This document shows, piece after piece, positions 26,408 to 35,946 of a stretch of 64,000 nucleotides of DNA. The stretch is from AP-15 sp963703665. GTDB lineage: Bacteria; Pseudomonadota; Alphaproteobacteria; ATCC43930; CGMCC-115725. Position numbers and translations under genes: made by a program. Below the pieces are notes generated by a model, which saw only the letters and a program-made list of their open reading frames with translations, made no database searches and was not told the DNA's origin. Every line of letters begins with the position of its first letter. Position 1 is the stretch's first letter. The stretch lies in assembly GCA_963703665.1 (NCBI GenBank), contig CAVPFB010000004.1:620001-684000 (forward strand). Reading direction: 5' to 3'.

Positions 26408-27102
26408 ATGCCTGACGTAATCATCAACGGCCCGGAGGGCCGGATCGAGGCGCGCTATCACCACAGCCGGGCACCGGCCTCGGCGATGGCTCTGGTGCTG
26501 CACCCGCATCCGCAGCACGGCGGCACGATGAACAACAAGCTCGTCTACGCGCTCTACCAGTCCTTCGTGCGCCACGGCTTTTCCACCCTGCGCTTTAACT
26601 TTCGCGGGGTCGGGCGCAGCCAGGGGAGCTTCGACCGCGGCGAGGGCGAGCTGTCCGACGCAGCCTCGGCGCTCGATTGGATGCAGACCTACAACCCCAA
26701 TGCCGCGACCTGCTGGGTTGCCGGCTTTTCCTTCGGGGCGTGGATCGGCATGCAGCTGTTGATGCGGCGCCCCGAGATCGAGAGCTTCATCGCGATCGCT
26801 CCGCCCGCCAATATCTACGACTTCACTTTTCTGGCGCCCTGCCCGTCATCGGGCCTGATCCTGCAAGGCGACCAGGATACGGTGGTGCCCGTCGAACTCG
26901 GTGCAGAAGCTCGTCACCAAGTTGTCGCACCAGCGTGACATCAAGATCGATTTTCGCAAGATTGCCGGGCGCCGACCACTATTTCGCCGACAGTCTCGAC
27001 ACGATCACCAACCATGTCGACGGCTATATCCGCGATCACGCCCGCCTCGCCGAGAAGGCTCCGGTCACACCCCAGGGCCGCGGCGTCCGCGGACCGCGGT
27101 AG
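26408..27102 (+). CDS. Alpha/beta hydrolase of the serine-esterase/dienelactone-hydrolase-like type (two frameshifts)
   Basis: About 230 residues after removing two extra bases near 26892 and 26968. HPHPQHGGTMNN, FNFRGVGRSQG, nucleophile Ser in WVAGFSFGAWIG, acid Asp in QGDQDTVVP, and in the last frame catalytic His in GADHYFADSL. This short family (formerly DUF-type, KANL3/Tex30-like fold) is common next to cysE-isc in Rhodospirillales; substrate unknown. Divergent from cysE and ending 6 bases from the convergent purA end. Confidence 0.85.
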
Positions 27103-27107
27103 CGGGC

Positions 27108-28404
27108 TCAGTCGGCGAAGGGGTCGCGCACCAGCACCGTGTCGTCGCGCTCGGGGCTGGTCGACAACAGCGCCACCGGCGCGCCGATCAGCTCTTCGAG
27201 CCGGCGGATGTATTTGATCGCGGTCGCCGGCAGGTCCGCCCAGGAGCGCGCCCCGCGCGTGCTTTCGCGCCAGCCCTCGGCGGTTTCGTAGACCGGCTCG
27301 ATCTCGGCCTGGGCGGTCATCCCGGCCGGGACGTAATCGTAGGTCTCGCCGCCGCGGCGATAGGCGGTGCAGAATCTCGATCTCGTCAAAGCCGTCGAGC
27401 ACGTCGAGCTTGGTCAGCGCGATGCCGTCGATGCCGCCGGTCTTGATCGCCTGGCGCACCGCGACCGCGTCGAACCAGCCGCAGCGCCGCTTGCGTCCGG
27501 TGACGACGCCGAACTCGCGGCCGCGCTCGCCGAGCGTCTCGCCGACGCGTCGCTGAGCTCGGTCGGAAACGGCCCGCTGCCGACGCGCGTCGTGTAGGCC
27601 TTGGTGATGCCGAGCACGAAGCCGACCGCCGGCGGCGGCGATTCCCGACGCCGGCCGCGGCCTGCCCGGCGACCGTGTTCGACGAGGTCACGAACGGGTA
27701 GGTGCCGTGGTCGACGTCGAGCATCGCCCCTTGCGCGCCCTCGAACAGGATGCGCCTGCCCGCGGCTGCGGGCCTCGTCGAGCAGCCGCCAGACCGGCCC
27801 GGCATAGGGCAGGACGCGCGGCGCGATCTCCGCAGCGGCCGAGCAGCTCGCCGCGGTCGACCTCGGGCTCGCCGAGCCCGCGCAGCAGCGCGTTGTGGTG
27901 CAGCAGCACCTCGTCGACCCGCCATTCGAGCGCCTGCGCGTCGGCGAGGTCGCAGACCCGGATCGCCCGGCGCCCGACCTTGTCTTCGTAGGCCGGGCCG
28001 ATGCCGCGCCCGGTGGTGCCGATCTTCTTGTCGCCGCGCCGTTCTTCGCGGGCGCGGTCGAGCGCGCCGTGCGAGGGCAGGATCAGCGCGGCGTTGTCGG
28101 CGAGCTTCAGGGTCTGCGGGCGAGATATCGAGCGCCCTTGCCCGCGCATCGTCTCGATCTCTTCGACCAGCGCCCAGGGATCGACGACGACGCCGTTGCC
28201 GATGATCGACAGTTTGCCCGGCCGCACCACCCCGGAGGGTAGCAGGCTCAGCTTGTACTCGATGTTGCCGACCACCAGGGTGTGGCCGGCATTGTGGCCG
28301 CCCTGAAAGCGCACCACGACATCGGCGCGCTCTGACAGCCAGTCGACGATCTTGCCCTTGCCCTCATCGCCCCATTGGGCGCCGACCACGACGACGTTAC
28401 CCAT
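27108..28404 (-). CDS. purA: Adenylosuccinate synthetase PurA (about six frameshifts)
   Basis: Joins IMP and aspartate with GTP in AMP synthesis. N-terminal GAQWGDEGKGKIVDWLSE and GGHNAGHTL are intact for 185 residues. Frame changes occur near 27838, 27765, 27657, 27630, 27545 and 27372; between them conserved pieces follow in order: ILFEGAQGAMLDVDHGTYPF, VLGITKAYTTRVGSGPFPTE, FGVVTGRKRRCGWFDAVAV, DGIALTKLDVLDGFDEIE, and YDYVPAGMTAQAEIEPVYE. Five look like extra bases and one like a missing base; the corrected length (about 430 residues) is exactly that of PurA. Essential gene, so errors are far likelier than a pseudogene. 14 bases downstream of hisZ. Confidence 0.9.
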
Positions 28405-28417
28405 CGGGCGCTCTCCC

Positions 28418-29570
28418 TCAGCCGAGCGCCAGCGGCTCGCCGTTTTCGAGGACATGGCTGCAACCGAGGCGGCGCGCCTCCGCCCGCCAATCGACGACGG
28501 GCTCGAGTGCGGCAACGGTGATCCAGCCCTGCTCGCGCAGTCGATGGGCGCGGCCCCGATCGGCGGCGAGCGGCAGCAGCAGGCGGCGGGGCGCCGGCAT
28601 CTCCGGCAGCGTCCTGCAGGATCGTGTCGGTATAGAGCGTGAAGCCCGTCGCCGGCTCGGCCATGGCCGGGTCGCCGGCCTGATAGCGGCCGCCGCGGCC
28701 GAGTTCGCCGGTCGCCCCGCCGCCGGCGAAAAAGGTAAAGCTGATCCCGCTGTGGTATTCGAAGCCGCGGTTCTCGACCGGGTCGATCGTCGCCTTGAGC
28801 CGCGGCGCCGCCGCCGCGAGCCCGTCGAGCACGGTGCCCAGCCGCAGGTGTTCGGCGCGCGCGCGCGCCGGCAGATCCAGCCGGTCGAGGGCGGCGAGCG
28901 CGGCCGCCGCCGGACCGGCGGCGGCGAGCAGCCGCCCCAGGAATTCTCCGGCCTTCCCGGCGGTTTGCGCGACCGCGGCGGCATCCTTGCGGTCGAGCGC
29001 CGCGCGCAACGCCGCTGCTCGCTCGCCGTCGATGCCGAAAGCCGCGGTCACCGCCGGGACCAGGGTCGGCAGCGTGATGTCGACCGACAGATGCGGCACG
29101 CCGAGGGCGGCCAGCGCTGCGCCTGCGATTGCGATCGCTTCGACATCGGCGGCCGGCCCCGCGGCGCCGATCAGCTCGGCGCCGACCTGGCCGATCTGGC
29201 GCTCGGGGCGGATCTCCGAGCCTTTGACCCGCAGCACCTGGCCGGCATAGCTCAAGCGCAGCGGCCGCGCTGCGTTGCCGAGCCGGGTCGCGGCGATACG
29301 CGCGATCTGCGGGGTCATGTCGGCGCGCACCCCGATCATGCGGTGCGACCCGGGGTCCATCGTGCGAAAGGTGGCGGTGGCCATCGCCGCCCCCGCGCCC
29401 GACAGCAACGTGTCCTCGAATTCGACCAGCGGCGGCTTGACCCGCTGGTAGCCATGCGCGGCCAAGATCGCCATCAGCCGCGAAACGACCTGCGCCTCGA
29501 TCTCGGCTTCGGGCGGCAGCAGATCGTGCATGCCGATGGGCAACAGCGCGGGGTGCGGGGTGTCGTTCAT
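28418..29570 (-). CDS. hisZ: ATP phosphoribosyltransferase regulatory subunit HisZ (one frameshift)
   Basis: About 384 residues, HisRS-like paralogue that regulates short-form HisG in histidine synthesis. N-terminal LLPIGMHDLLPPEAEIEA, motif-2-like DMTPQIARIAAT and RPLRLSYAGQVLR, then GFEYHSGISFTFFAG and GGRYQ. The frame breaks near 28610; after it LPEMPAPRRLLLPLAADRGR and WRAEARRLGCSHVLENGE finish the protein. HisZ rather than HisS because the anticodon-binding domain is missing. The hisZ-purA pair is typical of alphaproteobacteria. Confidence 0.92.
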
Positions 29571-29601
29571 CCCGTCAGTTTGCACCACAGAGACACCGAG
29601 G

Positions 29602-29944
29602 TCAGATAGAAAACACCCTCAGCCCAAAACTCGAGCCATAGGGCAGCGACCTTCTCTGATGTCTCAAAGCCCTCCCCCTCGATCGGGGAGGGTTGGGGAG
29701 GTGGCGCCGCAAGGCCTCGGCGAACCGAAGAATTCGGTGGCCTTGGTCTTGCAGGAATTGGCTCCGTTCGATCTCCGACGGCGATGATCCGCCGTGTCGG
29801 CGTCGTCCACTTCGATGATCAGGGCGCGTCGCAGCAGACAAAATCGGCGACGTCGGCCCCGAGTGGCGCTTGCCGGCGACATCTATGCCCGTCGATTTGC
29901 CGCGACCGCAAGATGCACCAGATGTGCCTCTCGGCCTCGGTCAT
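29602..29944 (-). pseudogene. DUF559 (Vsr-like) small nuclease-fold gene, broken by frameshifts
   Basis: No single frame holds it, but the pieces follow in order: from ATG 29944 MTEAERHIWCILRSRQIDG, RRQAPLGADVADFVCCDA; then one frame over ALIIEVDDADTADHRR; then SEIERSQFLQDQGHRILRF. This is the whole DUF559 domain (PD-(D/E)xK fold, about 115 residues). The end runs into a REP-like hairpin (29670-29692), so the last 30 codons are not native. Either a decayed gene or two consensus errors. Function of DUF559 proteins is unsettled. Confidence 0.65.
29670..29692. repeat. REP-like hairpin
   Basis: CCCTCCCC and GGGGAGGG pair around CTCGATC, resembling the hairpins near 13205 and 14238. A related CCTTCCCC...GGGAGGG sequence occurs near 30040. 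Confidence 0.5.
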
Positions 29945-30107
29945 GTCGTCGTAGGGCTCACGCTCGGTTGCGGACGCCAGCGATTAGACGTTTTTTCACT
30001 GTCGCACCGGCATTCCGAAGTCGCCACCGCTCCCAACCCTTCCCCGTCGAGGGAGGGCAGACAATCGCCTTGACCCGGTTCGGCACAGCGGTCGCCCCGC
30101 ATCCGGG

Positions 30108-31700
30108 TCAGAACCGCATCGCCTTGACCTGGATCACGTTGGGCAGTCCGCCGACAGTGTCGAGCAGCGCCGGGGTCAGCGCCTGATCGACCTCGACGAG
30201 GGCGATCGCGTCCCCTCCGGCCGCGGTCCGGCCAAGGTGAAAGGTGGCGATGTTGACCGAGGCGCCGCCGAGCGCCTGACCCAGCGCGCCGATAAACCCC
30301 GGCTTGTCGAGATTGCGCACAAACAGCATGTTGCCGCCGAGCTCGGCTTCGAGCGGGATGCCCTCGACCGAGACGAGGCGCGGCTTGTCGCCTCCGAACA
30401 AGGTGCCGGCGACCTCGCGCGGCCGGCGCTGGGCCGGCGGGCCGTTCGGGGTCACCACGACCCGGATCAGCGTCTGGTAATCGCCGGGCTCGGCGCGCCG
30501 CGTTTCGCTGACGCGGATGTTGCGGTCGCGGCAGATCACCGCCGCATTGACCATGTTGACGCTGGCGAGCTGCGGCGACAGCAGCGCCGTCAGCACGATC
30601 GCGGTCAACGGCTTGACGTTGAGCTCGGCGATCGCCCCTTCGTATTCGACCGCGACCGCGGCGATGCCGCTCTCGGTCAGCTGCCCGGCAAAGCTGCCGA
30701 GCTGCTCGGCGAGCTTGATGTACGGCTTGATCCGCTTGGCCTCCTCGGCCGAAAGCGAGGGCACATTGACCGCGTTCGAGACCGCCCCGGTCAGCAGGAA
30801 ATCGGCGACCTGCTCGGCGATCTCGACTGCCACATTCTCCTGCGCCTCGGTCGTAGCGGCGCCGAGATGCGGGGTGGCGACGACATTGTCGCGGCCGAAC
30901 AGCGGGTTCTTGCGCGCCGGCTCCTCGACAAAGACATCGATCGCCGCACCGGCGACATGGCCGCTGTCGAGGGCGGCGGCCAGGTCCTCCTCGACGACGA
31001 GGCCGCCGCGGGCGCAATTTACGAGGCGCACGCCGCGCTTCATCCGAGCGAGGGCGGCGGCGCCGATGATGTCTCTGGTCGCATCGGTCAGCGGCGTGTG
31101 CAGGGTGACAAAATCGGCGTTGGCCAGCAATTCGTCGAGCGGCACCTTTTCGACTCCAAGGTCGATGGCCCGCTCGGCCGAGAGGAACGGATCGTACGCC
31201 AAGACCTTCATGCGCAGCCCCAAGGCGCGCGCCGCGACCATCGAGCCGACATTGCCGCAGCCAATGAGGCCGAGCGTCTTGCCGGTCAGCTCCACCCCCA
31301 TAAAGCGCGATTTCTCCCATTTTCCGGCCTGGGTCGAGCGGTCCGCCGCCGGGATTTGCCGGCACAGCGCGAACAGCATGGCGATCGCGTGCTCGGCCGC
31401 GGTCGTCGAGTTGCCGTAAGGCGTGTTCATGACGACGATGCCGCGCTGGGTCGCGGCGGCCACATCGATATTGTCGACACCGATCCCGGCCCGGCCGACG
31501 ATCTTGAGCTTGGGCGCGCGGGCGATCAGCTCGGCGGTGACCTTGGTCGCCGAGCGCACCGCGAGCCCGTCATAGTCGGCGATCCGGGTTTTCAGCTCTT
31601 CGGCGCCGATCCCCGGTAGCAGATCGACCTCGACCCCGCGAGCCATCAGGATCTCCGCCGCGCGCGGGCTCAGATCATCGGAAATCAGCACCTTTGGCAT
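30108..31700 (-). CDS. serA: D-3-phosphoglycerate dehydrogenase
   Basis: 530 residues, long form: first step of serine synthesis. MPKVLISDDLSPRAAEIL, NAD loop GLIGCGNVGSMVA, active-site Arg in VNCARGGLVVEEDL, Glu in DVFVEEPA, His in VVATPHLGAATTEA, an intervening ASB domain and a C-terminal ACT domain (GFIGALGQALGGASVNIATF) that may bind serine. Start ATG at 31700 chosen by family fit. serC lies 134 bases upstream on the same strand. Confidence 0.96.
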   Translation of the reverse strand: MPKVLISDDLSPRAAEILMARGVEVDLLPGIGAEELKTRIADYDGLAVRSATKVTAELIARAPKLKIVGRAGIGVDNIDVAAATQRGIVVMNTPYGNSTTAAEHAIAMLFALCRQIPAADRSTQAGKWEKSRFMGVELTGKTLGLIGCGNVGSMVAARALGLRMKVLAYDPFLSAERAIDLGVEKVPLDELLANADFVTLHTPLTDATRDIIGAAALARMKRGVRLVNCARGGLVVEEDLAAALDSGHVAGAAIDVFVEEPARKNPLFGRDNVVATPHLGAATTEAQENVAVEIAEQVADFLLTGAVSNAVNVPSLSAEEAKRIKPYIKLAEQLGSFAGQLTESGIAAVAVEYEGAIAELNVKPLTAIVLTALLSPQLASVNMVNAAVICRDRNIRVSETRRAEPGDYQTLIRVVVTPNGPPAQRRPREVAGTLFGGDKPRLVSVEGIPLEAELGGNMLFVRNLDKPGFIGALGQALGGASVNIATFHLGRTAAGGDAIALVEVDQALTPALLDTVGGLPNVIQVKAMRF

Positions 31701-31833
31701 TCGACACTCTTTCTCAAAAAAATAACGCTTTGACGCAGAGGCCGCGGAGGAAACGCAAAGGGCGCGAGGCGACCTGCTCTTTTGCGATCCTCGCGTGCCC
31801 CTTGGACACCTCGGCTTTGAAGCTACATTTTTT

Positions 31834-32991
31834 CTAGGCGGCTTTGGCGGCGCGGCGCTGCTCGTCCCAGGCCCAGTCCAGCCACGGCAGCAAGGCCTCG
31901 ACATCGGCCGCCTCGACGGTGGCCCCGGTCCAGATCCGCAGGCCGGGCGGCGAGGCGCGATGGCTGGCAATGTCGTAGGCGGCGTCTTCCTTTTCGAGCC
32001 GCGCGGTCATCGTCCGCACGGTCGCGAAGCGCTCGTCGGGCGAGAGTGCCGTGAACCATGGGTCGGTGATCGTCAGCTGCGGCGAGGTGCACGAGATGGT
32101 GGCCGGGTCCTCGGCCAGGAACTCGACCCAAGGGGTGCGCTGCTCCCAGGCGGCGATCACCGCCAGGTTCCGTTCCGAGCGTGCGACCAGCCCGTCGAGC
32201 CCGCCGACGCTCTCGGCCCATTTGAGCGAATCGAGCGCGTCCTCGACGCACAGCATCGAGGGCGTGTTGATCGTCTCGCCCTGGAACACGCCCTTGATCA
32301 ATTTGCCCTTGGCGGTCAGCCGGAACAGCTTGGGCAAGGGCCAGGGCGGGGTGTAGCTCTCGAGCCGCTCGACGGCGCGCGGCGACAAGGCCAGCATGCC
32401 GTGCGCGGCCTCGCCGCCGAGCGCCTTCTGCCACGACCAGGTGACCACATCGAGCTTGTCCCAGGGCAGCCGCATCGCAAACACTGCCGAAGTGGCGTCG
32501 CAGATTGCGAGGCCCCCGCGGTCGGCGGCGATCCAGTCGCCGTTCGGCACCCGCACGCCCGAGGTCGTGCCGTTCCACGGGAACACCACGTCGCGCGCCC
32601 AATCGACCTGGCGCAGATCGGGCAGCTTGCCGTAGGGCGCGTGCAGCACCCGCACATCGGCGAGCTTCAATTGCCTCACGTCCTCGACCCAGCCTTCGCC
32701 GAAATTCTCCCAGGCCAGCATGTCGACGCCGCGCGCGCCCAACAGCGACCACAATGCGATCTCGACCGCACCGGTATCCGAGGCGGCGACGACGCCGACC
32801 TGCCAATCGGCCGGGATACCGAGGATCGCGCGCGAGCGGGCGACGACCTCGACGATCCGCGCCTTGCCGATGCCGGAGCGGTGCGAGCGGCCGACCAGTG
32901 CCGCCTCCAATGCCGCCGCCGACCAGCCCGGCCGCTTGGCGCAAGGACCCGACGAGAAACAGGGGTTGCGTGGGCGCCGCGTCGGCTTCAT
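31834..32991 (-). CDS. serC: Phosphoserine aminotransferase
   Basis: 385 residues, PLP enzyme of serine synthesis, of the alphaproteobacterial/Methanosarcina subtype: CFSSGPCAKRPGW, HRSGIGKARIVEV, SDTGAVEIALWSLLG, FPWNGTTSGVRVP, PLP lysine in TWSWQKALGGE, INTPSMLCVEDALDSLKWAE. AAGGA stands 9 bases before the ATG. It and serA give the first two serine-pathway steps, substrate for CysE further left. Confidence 0.94.
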   Translation of the reverse strand: MKPTRRPRNPCFSSGPCAKRPGWSAAALEAALVGRSHRSGIGKARIVEVVARSRAILGIPADWQVGVVAASDTGAVEIALWSLLGARGVDMLAWENFGEGWVEDVRQLKLADVRVLHAPYGKLPDLRQVDWARDVVFPWNGTTSGVRVPNGDWIAADRGGLAICDATSAVFAMRLPWDKLDVVTWSWQKALGGEAAHGMLALSPRAVERLESYTPPWPLPKLFRLTAKGKLIKGVFQGETINTPSMLCVEDALDSLKWAESVGGLDGLVARSERNLAVIAAWEQRTPWVEFLAEDPATISCTSPQLTITDPWFTALSPDERFATVRTMTARLEKEDAAYDIASHRASPPGLRIWTGATVEAADVEALLPWLDWAWDEQRRAAKAA

Positions 32992-33177
32992 CGCACCGTT
33001 CCTTAATAAATCAGGCGGCCCGTCCGGGAGGCGGTATCCCGCCGCGGAACTTATGATCGCGCTCGTGCCGCGTCAATGCGGCAGCGCAGCATTAAGTTTA
33101 AATCGCGGGAGGCGGGAGGCTATTTCTTTGCGGGAAATTACCCGCCGGATCACCCCAACGACGCATGGCGCGCCTGG

Positions 33178-33516
33178 TCAATGCGCATTACTAAGCTGGC
33201 TCAATATCTCATCGAGAGCGTTGTCGGCATTAAGCGCCCTCCGTCGCGCTTTTTGATATAGCTCAGCCATTCGATCCAGACCTTCCGGCTTAAGATCATC
33301 ATCACTAAAGGAATCAACGGTCCTGCCCTCATAGTTTAAGATATGATCTACATACCCGAGAGTCCCATTTGCGTGTACCTGGGAAAGCGTTATAGAGTAA
33401 TTGGTAAATGACACCTGAAACGTCTCAGACCACGCAGTTTCCCTCCAATCAAGCTGCCCCTCACCAGTCTTATCCATCAACTTGTCAATGAGCTGTAAAT
33501 ATTTTTTAGATGACAT
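33178..33516 (-). CDS. Hypothetical protein, second gene of a lower-GC cassette
   Basis: 112 residues, no family I can name. Predicted mixed alpha/beta: an N-terminal helix (KYLQLIDKLMDKTGEGQLDW), strands (FQVSFTNYSITLSQVHA), an acidic turn (DSFSDDDLKPEGLDRM) and a long C-terminal helix (LYQKARRRALNADNALDEIL). The layout, target strand followed by ARR-helix, recalls small accessory proteins seen beside membrane partners. Its ATG shares one base with the stop of the upstream gene (TGATG). Base composition is visibly less GC-rich than the flanks, suggesting transfer. Confidence 0.7.
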   Translation of the reverse strand: MSSKKYLQLIDKLMDKTGEGQLDWRETAWSETFQVSFTNYSITLSQVHANGTLGYVDHILNYEGRTVDSFSDDDLKPEGLDRMAELYQKARRRALNADNALDEILSQLSNAH

Positions 33517-34031
33517 CAAATTTCTCTCTCGTCCAGCGCCGTCATTTCGATCAGAACGACCTGGAGCCTATCTATATCTCTGGAGAGCAACCGATTCAGT
33601 TCCGGGAAATCGGGCGAGCTTCTATCCGAACTTGCCCGTTCAAGGACTTCTGCCATCGTTGCCAATGTCGTGATCGCAGCCTGGATTTCTGTATCCATCG
33701 CCCGGGTGAGGAAGGTGCAAGTATCCTTACTCCGATTAACGCCTTTCGCAATGCCCCGTACCGATCAAGCAGGGGGTTCGATTCGGCCGACGCGATGGAG
33801 CCGCTTGATTTCCTCCATAATAGCAATTGCGGCTGAAAAGTCAGAGACCGTCTGGTAGCCGCGGATTACGCGTCGGGCCTCGTTCGCGGCGACTTCCGCT
33901 CGTTCAGCCGCTGATTTCGATCGCCGAACGTTCCAGACTGTTACGACAAACCCTACGATCGAAATGGCAACGCCGACGAGGCTGGCAAGGTCGCCGACTT
34001 GATTCTCTGCGATCCATCGAGATATGGACAT
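33516..34031 (-). CDS. Small membrane-anchored protein with coiled coil, first gene of the cassette (frame disturbed)
   Basis: 172 residues if two compensating shifts are allowed. N-terminal part MSISRWIAENQVGDLASLVG plus a transmembrane helix VAISIVGFVVTVWNV, then a basic, Ala-rich coiled coil (RRSKSAAERAEVAANEARR) and SAAIAIMEEIKRLHR. The first frame stops at 33765. One frame over, NPLLDRYGALRKALIGVRIL bridges to DTEIQAAITTLATMAEVLER back in the original frame. The continuity suggests one gene with errors. Unknown function; one helix in the inner membrane with the coiled coil in the cytosol. Confidence 0.62.
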
Positions 34032-34102
34032 TTGCCCTGCCGGCCAACTTATGGGCGAGGGCAGGCAACGTCAATGTGCGGCGGCACACACCGGACAACG
34101 AC

Positions 34103-35758
34103 TCAGCCCTCCTGTCTGAGGCGGCTCGGCAGTAGTTCGCCGCGCTGTTCGAGGACCGGGTAGGCGGCGGCGGCGATGTGTGCGTTGATCCGTTTCAGGT
34201 CGCGCAGCATGTCGAGATGCAAGGCGCTGGTCTCGACGCTCTCGACCCGGCCGGCGCGGATGCGGGTGAAATGCGCCTCGGTCGCGCGCGCTTCGAGGTC
34301 GCGGAACACCTCCTTTTCGCCCAGCAATTCGCGCGCCGCGCGCACATCGCCGGTCATGAACACCGCGGCGGCCGTGCGCACGTTTGTCGCCAGACGGTGC
34401 AGCATCGCGTGAATCTCGGCCGCCCCCTCGGCCGAGAACGCCAGGCTGCGCTTCGCTCGTTTGGCGAGGTTCGCCGCCACGCCCCGTTCGGCGATGTCGC
34501 CGGCATGTTCGAGGTTGGTGATGAACGCGAGGATCTCCGTCAGCCGGCGGTCGTCCTCGGCGTCGAGCGATTCGTGATCGAGCGAGGTCAGATAGGCCTT
34601 GATCGCGCCGTTGAGCCGATCGAGCACATCGTCGAGCCGCCTGGTTTCGGCGATACGCTTGCGATCGCCGCGATCGAGCGCCTCCAGCACGGCGCGCAGC
34701 ATCGTCTCCAAGACATCGGCCATGCGCAGCGCCTCGCGCGACGCGGCGGCCAAGGCGACCGCGGCGATTTCGAGGGCCGAGGAGTCGAGATATACCGGGC
34801 GCGACGGATCGGCCGGGACGGCGCTCGCCGGCAATATCCGCCTCAGCAAGCGGGCGAGCGGTCCCAGCGCCGGAAAGAACAGCGCCGCCGTCGCCAGGTT
34901 GAAGAAAGTGTGGAAATCGGCGACGGCGCGGGCGGCGTTCGGTTCGAACGAGACCAGCCGGGGGCCGATCACGCCGAGCAAGGCCAGCCCGAGGAGGCAG
35001 CCGACCACCCGGTTCAGCAGATTGCCGATCGGCAGCCGCCTGGCCGCCGGGTCGCCGCTGGAACCGGCCTCGAACAGCGGGTTCAAGGCGGTGCCGAGAT
35101 TGGCGCCGAGGACCAGGGCAAAGGCCGCTTCCGGCGGCACCACCCCCTGCGCGGCAAACGACATGATCAACAGCACGATTGCGACGCTCGAATGCGCCGC
35201 CCAGGTGAACGCCGCGGCAATTATCACGGCGATCACCGGCACCGTCGCGACCGTGCCGAGCAGCAGCCGCAGGCTCGGCACATCCTCGTACGGCGTCAGG
35301 ATGGTCAGCAGCTGACCGAGCGCGATCAACATCAGCCCGAGGCCGATGCCGACCCGCCCCAAATCGCGGGTGCGGGTGACCCCGCCGCGGCGGAACATCA
35401 TGACCCCGATCAGGATGAACAGCGGCGCCACTCGCGTGATGTCGAACGACAGCAGCTGCACGATCAGGGTGGTGCCGAGATTGGCGCCGAGCATCGCAGC
35501 GAGCCCGGGCACCAGATCGACCAGCCCGCCGGCGGCGAAGCCGGTCACCATCAGCCCGGTCGCCGTGCTGCTCTGCAACACCGCGGTAATCCCGAGACCG
35601 GCCAGAAACGCCTTTGTCCGGCTGCCCAGCGCCGCCCCGAGAAGGCGCCGCAAATTCGGTCCGAACGCACGCTGGATCCCGCTCTGGACCATGTGCACGC
35701 CCCAGAGCAAGAGGGCGATCGATCCGGCGAGGTCGATGAGCGTCAAGGTCGCGTTCAT
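34103..35758 (-). CDS. Na/phosphate cotransporter family protein with PhoU-like C-terminus
   Basis: 551 residues. Two inverted NptA/SLC34-type repeats with the QSST motif (TAVLQSSTATGLMVTGF) and the second copy around AAHSSVAIVLLIMSF, plus GANLGTTL and GANLGTALNPL. About ten membrane helices to residue 310, then a cytosolic helical PhoU-like domain (LEHAGDIAERGVAANL). Takes up or exports phosphate with sodium; direction not evident. Not next to pst or pho genes. Complete. Confidence 0.93.
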   Translation of the reverse strand: MNATLTLIDLAGSIALLLWGVHMVQSGIQRAFGPNLRRLLGAALGSRTKAFLAGLGITAVLQSSTATGLMVTGFAAGGLVDLVPGLAAMLGANLGTTLIVQLLSFDITRVAPLFILIGVMMFRRGGVTRTRDLGRVGIGLGLMLIALGQLLTILTPYEDVPSLRLLLGTVATVPVIAVIIAAAFTWAAHSSVAIVLLIMSFAAQGVVPPEAAFALVLGANLGTALNPLFEAGSSGDPAARRLPIGNLLNRVVGCLLGLALLGVIGPRLVSFEPNAARAVADFHTFFNLATAALFFPALGPLARLLRRILPASAVPADPSRPVYLDSSALEIAAVALAAASREALRMADVLETMLRAVLEALDRGDRKRIAETRRLDDVLDRLNGAIKAYLTSLDHESLDAEDDRRLTEILAFITNLEHAGDIAERGVAANLAKRAKRSLAFSAEGAAEIHAMLHRLATNVRTAAAVFMTGDVRAARELLGEKEVFRDLEARATEAHFTRIRAGRVESVETSALHLDMLRDLKRINAHIAAAAYPVLEQRGELLPSRLRQEG

Positions 35759-35946
35759 TCTCGTCCTCCCCTGCGGAGGCTCGGGTCGGCAGGCCGCTGC
35801 AGGATTACTCCCGGCATGGCGCGAAACTCAACGCTGATGGGATCGCTTCCGTCGTTCATGGTGCCGGCGTCCGCCTTCCTGGACGAACGAGGCGGCCCGC
35901 GGCAATCTCGATTGTCGATGCTGTCCGAGGATGCGGCCTTCGAGCC

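Noticed and set aside
27108..28404. purA as a true pseudogene
   Set aside because: All conserved blocks remain in order with no lost residues and corrected length is normal; the gene is normally essential and neighbouring genes show the same error type.
30237..31619. 460-codon open frame antisense to serA
   Set aside because: Shadow frame caused by high GC at third codon positions; serA has every expected motif.
33516..33698. Independent 60-codon gene
   Set aside because: It is in the same frame as the upstream membrane protein and is bridged by a protein-like stretch one frame over, so it fits better as the C-terminus of one frame-disturbed gene.
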